33,963 bases of DNA from Oscillibacter sp. (GTDB lineage Bacteria > Bacillota > Clostridia > Oscillospirales > Oscillospiraceae): assembly GCA_017547085.1 (NCBI GenBank), contig JAFYQM010000096.1:1-33963 (forward strand). The letters run 5' to 3'. Both the position numbers and the translations under genes were made by a program. Below the pieces are notes generated by a model, which made no database searches, had not been told where the DNA came from, and saw nothing but the letters and a program-made list of their open reading frames with translations. This document shows, piece after piece, positions 28,546 to 33,963 of this stretch. The stretch's first letter is position 1, and the number at the start of each line of letters is the position of its first letter.

Positions 28546-29067
28546 TTACCGCAGATAGGGCTTGAGTCGTCGGGAAACCGTCAGTGCCAGCCCTGTTTTG
28601 ATCAGGTCGGGAAGGATGAAGGGAAACACGCACCAGCGAAGTGCTGTGGAGAGATCGGTGGAGGCGGAGTAAAAAAGAAGATACCAGACGATACCGGAGA
28701 GATAGCAAATCGTGAGGCTCAAGAGACAGGCGGGCAGCGGTGGCAGGCGCGATTCTGCAAACCGATAAATCAGCGCGGCAGGCAGAAGGCCCAGCAGAAA
28801 GCCTCCGGCAGCGCCAAACAGGACGCCGAGTCCGCCCTGAAAGCTGGAAAAGACCGGAAGACCCACGGCTCCTAACAGCAGGTAAACCACCACGGTATAA
28901 AACCCGCGGCGGCCGCCCAGTGTGGTCAATACCAGAAAAACAGAGAAGGTTTGTAAGGTGAAGGGGATCGGTCCTGCGGGGATGGCAATCCACGCGCAGA
29001 CAGCTGTCAGCACGGCAAACAAGGCAATATAGGCCATGTCCAGTGTGCGGAGAGGGGATCGTGTCAT
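28546..29067 (-). CDS. bioY: Biotin transporter substrate-binding subunit BioY
   Basis: A 173-residue membrane protein with about six helices. The family signature appears at about 24-35 (I-P-A-G-P-I-P-F-T-L-Q-T) with G-G-R-R-G-F-Y-T-V-V-V-Y-L-L-L-G-A-V-G-L-P-V-F after it. BioY is the S component of an ECF biotin importer and can work with shared energising modules, none of which is in the window. The start at 29067 has AAAGGAA upstream; the longer frame overlaps the glycosylase terminator. Confidence 0.92.
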   Translation of the reverse strand: MTRSPLRTLDMAYIALFAVLTAVCAWIAIPAGPIPFTLQTFSVFLVLTTLGGRRGFYTVVVYLLLGAVGLPVFSSFQGGLGVLFGAAGGFLLGLLPAALIYRFAESRLPPLPACLLSLTICYLSGIVWYLLFYSASTDLSTALRWCVFPFILPDLIKTGLALTVSRRLKPYLR

Positions 29068-29095
29068 AGGCGGTTCCTTTGCAATACGGAAAGAT

Positions 29096-29119
29096 AAGAG
29101 GAGGGGCGCCCCTCCTCTT
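29096..29119 (-). terminator. 24-bp perfect palindrome, probable terminator of the glycosylase gene
   Basis: AAGAGGAGGGGC-GCCCCTCCTCTT (29096-29119) lies 4 bp past the glycosylase stop. On the minus strand it is followed by a T-rich tail. Confidence 0.7.
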
Positions 29120-29123
29120 TGAT

Positions 29124-29696
29124 TTATATGGGGGTGTTTGGGCACAGCTCCCGCACCTTTGCCTGAATGGATTTCAAATCTTCAAAGGTTTCGGGACGTT
29201 TTCCCACATCCCGCAGCAGGGCGGCAGGGTGGTAGATGGCGGTCATCTGTATGCCGCCGCGCTGGAACCACTGGCCGTGTTCCTGGGTGATCTTGAAATC
29301 CTCCTTGATGATGGCCTTGGCTGCAATGCGGCCGAGACAGACAATGATTTTGGGACGCAGCAGCGCTGTCTGCCGGCGGAGAAAACCAATGCAGGCATCC
29401 TGTTCCACATTCAGGGGATCCCGGTTCTGGGGCGGACGGCATTTGACGATGTTGGCGATATAGACCTTGGTGCGGTCCAGACCGATGATTTCCAGCATAT
29501 CGTCCAGCAGTTGTCCCGCCTTGCCTACAAAGGGGATGCCCTGTTCGTCCTCAGTTTGGCCGGGGCCTTCGCCGATCAGGAGGATCTCTGCGGTTTGGGC
29601 GCCGTCACCGAAGACTACATGAGTGCGGGTCTCTGCCAGCGCGCAGCCGCGGCAGGCCATACATTCACTTTTCAAAAGTTCCCAGCTGTCAGCCAT
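29124..29696 (-). CDS. Uracil-DNA glycosylase, family 4 type (iron-sulfur)
   Basis: A 190-residue enzyme removing uracil from DNA. C12-M-A-C15-R-G-C18 supplies N-terminal Fe-S ligands. G-E-G-P-G-Q-T-E-D-E-Q-G-I-P-F-V-G (about 42-58) is the catalytic and uracil-binding loop, N-I-V-K-C-R-P-P-Q-N-R-D-P (about 82-94) follows, and H-P-A-A-L-L-R (about 156-162) is the DNA-intercalation motif. The start at 29696 has AAGGAGG about 10 nt upstream; an ATG eight codons earlier is less well placed. Confidence 0.93.
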   Translation of the reverse strand: MADSWELLKSECMACRGCALAETRTHVVFGDGAQTAEILLIGEGPGQTEDEQGIPFVGKAGQLLDDMLEIIGLDRTKVYIANIVKCRPPQNRDPLNVEQDACIGFLRRQTALLRPKIIVCLGRIAAKAIIKEDFKITQEHGQWFQRGGIQMTAIYHPAALLRDVGKRPETFEDLKSIQAKVRELCPNTPI

Positions 29697-29726
29697 GGCG
29701 GTATCCTCCTTTTTTGTCACAACAGC

Positions 29727-29755
29727 ATCATATCATGGTTTTTGCCGCGGTGCAA
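29727..29755 (-). promoter_or_regulatory. Promoter of the glycosylase gene (TTGCAC-N17-TATGAT, extended -10)
   Basis: On the minus strand, -35 TTGCAC at 29750-29755 and -10 TATGAT at 29727-29732 with TGA before it. Confidence 0.6.
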
Positions 29756-29807
29756 TGCTGGAATCAGATGGACGGTTTTGGGAAAGACTGGCGAAGGAGG
29801 CGATAAA

Positions 29808-30335
29808 ATGATACTGTGGTATTTCTGGATCTACAGCTTTTTAGGATATCTGTTGGAGAAGGTCTTTGCTAAAGCCACCGGAGCTGCGCAGCAGGGACGC
29901 AAATGCTTTTTGCTGCTGCCACTGTGTCCGGTCTATGGGCTGGGAATGCTGGCGGTACTGGCACTGCCGGACCTGCAGGGACTCTGGTTGGTTTTATGGG
30001 GCGGAGTTGCTGCGACTGCGGTGGAGTATATCGTACACTGGGCGTATGAGATCTGTTTTGGGGTTCATTTCTGGGACTATTCCGGTGTACGGGGAAATCT
30101 CCGTGGGCGGGTCTGCCTGCCGTTCAGCCTGATCTGGGGCGGATTAACAGCCGCGGCGGTTTGGTGGGTGCAGCCGGAAGTGGAGGCACTGGCGCTGCGG
30201 ACGATCCCGGAGGTGACATGGCTGTGCCTCATGGTGTTTACGGTAGACACCGTACTCTCTGCACGGGTCCTGCGGCGGACAGGAGATGGCGAGGCGCTGC
30301 GGGCAGACCGGCGGAGACTGACCACGGGAACATAA
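29808..30335 (+). CDS. CmpB-type membrane protein (putative ABC transporter permease family)
   Basis: A 175-residue membrane protein with four to five helices. It shows the pattern of the ABC_trans_CmpB family: Y-S-F-L-G-Y-L-L-E near the N-terminus, P-L-C-P-V-Y-G-L-G, E-Y-I-V-H-W-A-Y-E and W-D-Y-S-G-V-R-G-N-L-R-G-R-V-C-L-P-F-S in order. No ATPase gene is adjacent, and the transporter label is inherited from the family rather than proven. The start at 29808 has AAGGAGG at 29794-29800. It ends at a bidirectional terminator. Confidence 0.82.
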   Translation: MILWYFWIYSFLGYLLEKVFAKATGAAQQGRKCFLLLPLCPVYGLGMLAVLALPDLQGLWLVLWGGVAATAVEYIVHWAYEICFGVHFWDYSGVRGNLRGRVCLPFSLIWGGLTAAAVWWVQPEVEALALRTIPEVTWLCLMVFTVDTVLSARVLRRTGDGEALRADRRRLTTGT

Positions 30336-30369
30336 AAAAGCCTCTGACGAAAGTCAGAGGCTTTTTTTT
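30334..30369 (+). terminator. Bidirectional terminator between convergent genes
   Basis: AAGCCTCTGAC-GAAA-GTCAGAGGCTT with A before and T after; it overlaps the last bases of both genes' ends. Confidence 0.92.
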
Positions 30370-31598
30370 CACACCACCTGAAACAGGTAGAACTTGAGAT
30401 AATTGGTCTCCTCCACGCCCCAGAGGATGGGGTGGTCGCAGCTTTGCTGACGGGCTTCGATCTGCCGCAGCTGTACGCCGGCATCCCGTGCGGCGTCATG
30501 GAGCATGGCGATGAACTTTTCTTCCGTGGCAAAATGAGAGCAGGAGCAGGTGGCCAGATAACCGCCCCGGGGCAGCAGCCGCATGGCGCGGTAGTTGATC
30601 TCCTTATAGCCGGTAATGGCGTTGGCCACTGTTTTGCGGGACTTGGTGAAGGCCGGAGGATCGAGAATGATGAAATCGTACTTCCGGGGTTCCTTTTCCA
30701 GCTGGGGCAGCAGGTCAAAGACATTAGCGGCTACGCACTCCATCACATCGTCCAGTCCGTTTCGCGTCACGTTGGCACGGGCCATCTCCACTGCGGATTC
30801 CGACACATCCACGGCCGTGACATGCTTGGCGCCGCCTTTGGCTGCGTTCAGGGCGAAGGAACCGGTATGCGTGAAGCAGTCCAGCACGGTTTTGCCGCGG
30901 GCCAGCCGCGCCACCGCCTGCCGGTTATACTTCTGGTCGAGGAAGAAACCGGTTTTCTGGCCGTTTTCCACATCCACCAGATATTTAATGCCGTTTTCCG
31001 TGATCTCGGTGACAGGGGAATCGGGCAGCGGTTCGTCCTTCAGCGGGAACCACGCCTTGTACTGGGGCAGGCCTTCCTTTTCCCGCAGGGCCACATCATT
31101 GCGCTCAAACACGCCGCGGATGACCTGACCGTCTTCGCGGAGAATGCGTACCAGCATGGGGAGCAGCAGGCCCTTGATGCCCTCCATACCGATGGAGAGG
31201 ACCTGCACACTGAGCAGGTCGTGGAACTTATCCACCGTCAGTCCGGGGAAGGCGTCCGCCTCACCGAAAATGACGCGGCAGCAGTCCAGATCTTCAGCGG
31301 CCATGACGCTCTTGCGGTATTCCCACGCCCAACGTAGCTTCCGCTCCCAGAAGGCTTCGTCAAAGCGGTCGTTGGCGTTGCGGGAAATGAGCCGCACACG
31401 GATTTTGGATTGCTCAGAGAGGAAACCTGTGCCGATATATTGACCTTTTTTACCCACTATATCCACTAATTTTCCGTTTTCTGGGGTGCCGTCGATGGCG
31501 AGGATCTCGGCGTCATAGACCCAGGGGTGGCCCCGCAGGATGGCATGTTCCGCCTTGGGGGTGATGGTGAATTTCGGGTATCCGCGTTCAGCTTTCAT
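30369..31598 (-). CDS. RlmI-like class I SAM-dependent rRNA methyltransferase
   Basis: A 409-residue protein. The N-terminal PUA domain (about 1-75, with H-P-W-V-Y) is followed by an EEHEE-type domain and a Rossmann methyltransferase domain (about 220-400). The SAM motif is V-L-D-C-F-T-H-T-G-S-F-A-L-N-A-A (about 239-254), and L-D-P-P-A-F-T-K-S (about 315-323) is the catalytic loop. S-C-S-C-S-H-F provides the Cys expected of 5-methylcytosine enzymes. E. coli RlmI modifies C1962 of 23S rRNA, and this is the likely role. It is a single-gene unit. Confidence 0.9.
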   Translation of the reverse strand: MKAERGYPKFTITPKAEHAILRGHPWVYDAEILAIDGTPENGKLVDIVGKKGQYIGTGFLSEQSKIRVRLISRNANDRFDEAFWERKLRWAWEYRKSVMAAEDLDCCRVIFGEADAFPGLTVDKFHDLLSVQVLSIGMEGIKGLLLPMLVRILREDGQVIRGVFERNDVALREKEGLPQYKAWFPLKDEPLPDSPVTEITENGIKYLVDVENGQKTGFFLDQKYNRQAVARLARGKTVLDCFTHTGSFALNAAKGGAKHVTAVDVSESAVEMARANVTRNGLDDVMECVAANVFDLLPQLEKEPRKYDFIILDPPAFTKSRKTVANAITGYKEINYRAMRLLPRGGYLATCSCSHFATEEKFIAMLHDAARDAGVQLRQIEARQQSCDHPILWGVEETNYLKFYLFQVV

Positions 31599-31649
31599 TG
31601 GCGTACGCTCCTTTTGTGGATGGTTTTTCCGGAATAGTGTAGCACACTT

Positions 31650-31676
31650 TTTACAGAAATACCATAACCATATAAA
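31650..31676 (+). promoter_or_regulatory. Weak candidate promoter of the amidase gene
   Basis: TTTACA (31650-31655) and TATAAA (31671-31676) with only 15 bp between them, so the call is tentative. Confidence 0.3.
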
Positions 31677-31690
31677 GAGGAGGGGAGACC

Positions 31691-32431
31691 ATGCCCATCA
31701 TTTATTTAAGTCCGTCCACACAGGACTGGAACATGTATGTGACCGGCAGCGGTAGTGAGGAGTACCAGATGAATCTGATCGCGGATGCGCTGGAACCCTA
31801 CCTACTGTCTAACGGTATTCAATATAGAAGAAACCGCCCCGAGATGACCGCTGGGTCCTCTATTCGGGAGGCCAACAGCGGCTATTACGATTTTTATCTG
31901 GCTCTTCATTCCAACGCTGCACCGGAAGGACGGTATGGCGAGGAACGGGGCATCATTGCCTTTTACTACCCCGGCAGCGTGCAGGGACAGCGGGCGGCGG
32001 AACTGTTTGCAGAGGAACTGCGGGAGATCTATCCGCTGCCGAACCGGGTCACGACCCGCCCGACGACTTCGCTGGGGGAGGTGCGGCAGTCCCGGGCTCC
32101 GGCGGTGCTGCTGGAGATTGGCTACCATGACAACTGGGCGGATGCTACATGGGTGGAGACCCATACGGACGCCATTGCCGAGCAGCTGGCGCGGGCGTTG
32201 ACCCGCTTTTTCGGGCTGCCGTTCATCTATCCCATGGACCCGCAGGATGGCGAGGTGGATGTGGAGTACGGAACGCTGAATCTGCGCAGCCGCCCAACGC
32301 CGGATGGAACCATCCTTGCCAATATGCCGGATGGCGCGCGTGTCCGCGTGTACGGCGAGTGGCAGGGGTGGTATGTGGTGCATTACCAGAATTATGTGGG
32401 ATACGCGGCTGCGGCGTATATTGACATATAA
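31691..32431 (+). CDS. Amidase_3-type N-acetylmuramoyl-L-alanine amidase with C-terminal SH3 domain
   Basis: A 246-residue protein. The Amidase_3 fold covers about 1-178, with E23/E24, H73 (L-H-S-N-A) and the catalytic E142 (L-L-E-I-G-Y-H-D-N). The usual first zinc motif D-P-G-H-G-G is L-S-P-S-T-Q (6-11), so one His ligand is missing. A bacterial SH3 domain follows (about 190-246, L-N-L-R-S-R-P-T-P-D-G). There is no signal peptide, as in sporulation amidases released by mother-cell lysis. Normal function would be to cut the muramic acid-alanine bond of the cell wall. A purine-rich AGGAGGGGAG ribosome site precedes ATG 31691. Confidence 0.82.
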   Translation: MPIIYLSPSTQDWNMYVTGSGSEEYQMNLIADALEPYLLSNGIQYRRNRPEMTAGSSIREANSGYYDFYLALHSNAAPEGRYGEERGIIAFYYPGSVQGQRAAELFAEELREIYPLPNRVTTRPTTSLGEVRQSRAPAVLLEIGYHDNWADATWVETHTDAIAEQLARALTRFFGLPFIYPMDPQDGEVDVEYGTLNLRSRPTPDGTILANMPDGARVRVYGEWQGWYVVHYQNYVGYAAAAYIDI

Positions 32432-32485
32432 GAAAAGGCATAGCGTATGGTATGATTTGAGAGAAAAAACGCAGAAATACGCCTC

Positions 32486-32514
32486 TTGACACCCTGCAGG
32501 ATTCCTGATAAGAT
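32486..32514 (+). promoter_or_regulatory. Promoter of the cysE-cysS operon (TTGACA-N17-TAAGAT, extended -10)
   Basis: A consensus -35 TTGACA (32486-32491) and -10 TAAGAT (32509-32514) with TGA before it. Confidence 0.82.
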
Positions 32515-32520
32515 ACTTGC

Positions 32521-32756
32521 GTATGTAAATTGAATAGCGTGTTGATCGGGAAGAGTAACCGTTCACCCAACGCACAGAGAGGGCGCGTCACCGGCTGCAA
32601 GCGTGCCTGCGGAGGAAACGGCGAAGTGCGCCCGGGAGCGCGGGGGATGCAGAAGCCCTCCGTCCGGCCTTGCGTCAAAGGCTTCCTTGAGTGATAAATG
32701 AGAGTGGAACCGCGAGTCAATCGCCTCTCGTACCATAGGTACGGGAGGCGTTTTTT
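32521..32756 (+). ncRNA. T-box riboswitch, probably tRNA-Cys responsive
   Basis: GTGGAACCGCG within 32704-32714 is the T-box sequence, followed by the terminator hairpin. The leader starts with a Stem I containing the A-G-U-A motif (GGAAGAGTA near 32550) and a GC-rich arm. The T-box bulge reads UGGA, pairing with a tRNA ending UCCA; Cys tRNA has discriminator U. A UGC triplet in G-G-A-U-G-C-A-G-A (near 32644-32652) is a good candidate for the Cys specifier codon. Genes downstream make cysteine and charge tRNA-Cys, so the assignment is consistent. Confidence 0.92.
32722..32756 (+). terminator. T-box regulated terminator of the cysE operon
   Basis: CGCCTCTCGTACC-ATA-GGTACGGGAGGCG with one T-G pair, followed by six T (32751-32756). 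Confidence 0.92.
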
Positions 32757-32795
32757 GTTGATGTGCTCCCGGCCGACACAAGGAGAATCGTTACT

Positions 32796-33485
32796 ATGTC
32801 CAAGGAACCCCGTCTGGGCGGACTGCTTTCCGCCTACCAGCGCCGTGACCCTGCGGCGCGCAGCAAACTGGAGATTTTTCTCCTCTATCCCGGCGTTCAC
32901 GCTGTGATCTACCACCGCGTGGCACATTGGTGCTACTGCCACCACCTGAAATTCCTTGCCCGCTGTGTCTCCCAATGGAGCCGCTTCTGGACGGGCATCG
33001 AGATCCACCCCGGCGCGAAAATCGGCCGGCGGCTCGTCATCGACCACGGCATGGGCATCGTCATTGGCGAGACTGCGGAAGTCGGGGATGACTGCCTGAT
33101 CTACCATGGCGTGACCCTCGGCGGTACCGGTAAGGATCAGGGCAAGCGCCACCCCACCATCGGTAACAACGTGCTGATCTCCAGCGGTGCCAAAGTGTTA
33201 GGCCCCTTCAAGGTGGGCGACAACGCCCGTATTGCCTCCAACGCTGTCGTTCTGCGGGAGGTGCCGGAGGACGCCACTGCCGTTGGTATTCCCGCGCAGA
33301 TCGTCCGCATTGCAGGAAAGACGACTCATTACGCAGACGATGTGGATCAGATTAACGTGAAAGACCCCGTTCTGGAAAAGCTGGCTGCCGTTTCCTCTCG
33401 TCTGGAACTGCTGGAAAAGCTGCTGGACGAACACTATATGAAAAACAATGGGCAGAGCGGAGCCTCTGCCGATACGGAAGAATAA
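32796..33485 (+). CDS. cysE: Serine O-acetyltransferase
   Basis: A 229-residue enzyme transferring acetyl from acetyl-CoA to serine, the first step of cysteine synthesis. A helical N-terminal region is followed by the left-handed beta-helix hexapeptide repeats (I-H-P-G-A-K-I-G ... I-D-H-G-M-G-I-V-I-G-E-T-A-E-V-G ... G-G-T-G), with the catalytic His and Asp in D-H-G. The size fits short Gram-positive CysE (EpsC type). The start at 32796 has AAGGAGAA upstream; an in-frame extension to 32763 lies just after the terminator and is rejected. cysS follows 12 bp later, and both are under the T-box. Confidence 0.95.
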   Translation: MSKEPRLGGLLSAYQRRDPAARSKLEIFLLYPGVHAVIYHRVAHWCYCHHLKFLARCVSQWSRFWTGIEIHPGAKIGRRLVIDHGMGIVIGETAEVGDDCLIYHGVTLGGTGKDQGKRHPTIGNNVLISSGAKVLGPFKVGDNARIASNAVVLREVPEDATAVGIPAQIVRIAGKTTHYADDVDQINVKDPVLEKLAAVSSRLELLEKLLDEHYMKNNGQSGASADTEE

Positions 33486-33497
33486 AGGAGTGCTATT

Positions 33498-33963
33498 ATG
33501 TATCTTTACAACTCTGCCACCCATAAGAAGGAAGAATTTCAGACCCATACCCCCAATCATGTGGAAATGTATACCTGCGGCCCCACCGTGTATCACTTCG
33601 CCCACATCGGCAACCTGCGTTCCTATATCATGGAGGACGTGCTGGAGAAGTTCCTGCGCTATGCCGGTTATGATGTGAACCGCGTCATGAACATCACCGA
33701 CGTGGGCCACCTGACCTCCGATGCCGACGAGGGCGAAGACAAGATGCTCAAGGGCGCCAAGCGCGAGAATAAGACCGTCATGGATATCGCCAAGTTCTAC
33801 ACCGATGCGTTCTTCGCCGACTGCGCCAAGCTGAACATCAAGATCCCCGACGTGGTGGAGCCTGCCACCAACTGCATCGACAACTATATCAGCATCGTGG
33901 AGACTCTGCTGGAGAAGGAAAAGGCCTATATCGCCGGCGGCAACGTCTACTTCGATTCCTCCA
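33498..33963 (+). CDS. cysS: Cysteinyl-tRNA synthetase, 3'-truncated by window
   Basis: The frame from ATG 33498 is open to the window end, giving 155 residues of an enzyme of about 460. M-Y-L-Y-N-S starts the protein; C-G-P-T-V-Y (about 28-33) carries a zinc ligand, and H-I-G-N-L-R-S (about 37-43) is the HIGH-type ATP-binding motif. I-T-D-V-G-H-L (about 68-74) is also typical of CysRS. AAAGGAG (33484-33490) gives a 7-nt spacing, overlapping the cysE stop. It ligates cysteine to tRNA-Cys, whose uncharged form would control this operon through the T-box. Confidence 0.95.
   Translation, partial: MYLYNSATHKKEEFQTHTPNHVEMYTCGPTVYHFAHIGNLRSYIMEDVLEKFLRYAGYDVNRVMNITDVGHLTSDADEGEDKMLKGAKRENKTVMDIAKFYTDAFFADCAKLNIKIPDVVEPATNCIDNYISIVETLLEKEKAYIAGGNVYFDSS

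Noticed and set aside
1..33963. CRISPR arrays, rRNA and tRNA genes
   Set aside because: No regularly spaced repeats, cloverleaf-like segments or rRNA-like stretches were recognised on either strand.

Overview
The window (33,963 bp) is bacterial chromosome, most likely from a Gram-positive gut anaerobe of the class Clostridia (an Oscillospiraceae-like genome is my best guess). The evidence is AAGGAGG-type ribosome sites, two T-box riboswitches (a Firmicutes hallmark), BioY, YmdB-like and CwlC-type amidase genes, and moderately GC-rich codon use. No rRNA, tRNA or CRISPR array was seen.

The most exciting part is an integrated element between about 1.3 and 7.1 kb. It carries, in order: an extended -10 promoter; a candidate large structured non-coding RNA of about 570 nt that ends in a clean intrinsic terminator; a highly structured leader holding a 27-codon peptide gene; an HTH regulator; a small protein in the position of HelP/YdcP; a replication origin; a Rep protein; an FtsK/Tcp-like DNA pump; a Tn916-type excisionase; and a tyrosine integrase. 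The Rep has an HUH nickase plus superfamily 3 helicase layout, as in eukaryotic CRESS-DNA viruses. Just upstream of it is a perfect 12-bp stem whose loop carries TAGTATTAC, matching the nonanucleotide (NANTATTAC) nicked by circovirus, nanovirus and geminivirus Reps. Two tandem GGTAGC hexamers follow the stem by 2 nt, the same arrangement as the Rep-binding hexamers of porcine circovirus. The element therefore looks like a bacterial integrative element that excises by Int/Xis, replicates by a circovirus-style rolling circle, and may move through an FtsK-like pump. No other relaxase is present.

From 7.1 kb the core chromosome resumes. ychF lies 52 bp after the integrase. Next are an ECF sigma factor with a matching ECF-type promoter and a membrane-anchored M23 peptidase; a DUF2089-like regulator with a small membrane protein; and a leftward LysR/TRIC/secreted-protein operon. 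These are followed by a YmdB-like phosphodiesterase, a YbaK/EbsC deacylase, an SbcD/YhaO-like nuclease, an asparaginase, a cytidylate-kinase-like protein, an XRE-cupin regulator, a 648-residue membrane protein of unknown function, and a PLP aminotransferase.

A leftward T-box-controlled pair (21.7-25.9 kb) is unusual. A LeuA-like protein has lost the canonical metal ligands, and it is translationally coupled to a single polypeptide joining a sugar-phosphate-isomerase-type TIM barrel to an acyl-CoA synthetase.

The right part holds nagB, a macrodomain protein, an acyl-ACP thioesterase, bioY, a uracil-DNA glycosylase, a CmpB-like membrane protein, an RlmI-like methyltransferase and an amidase. 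It ends with a T-box-controlled cysE-cysS operon that runs off the window. Most transcription units end in clear stem-loop terminators, so operon limits can be read with fair confidence.
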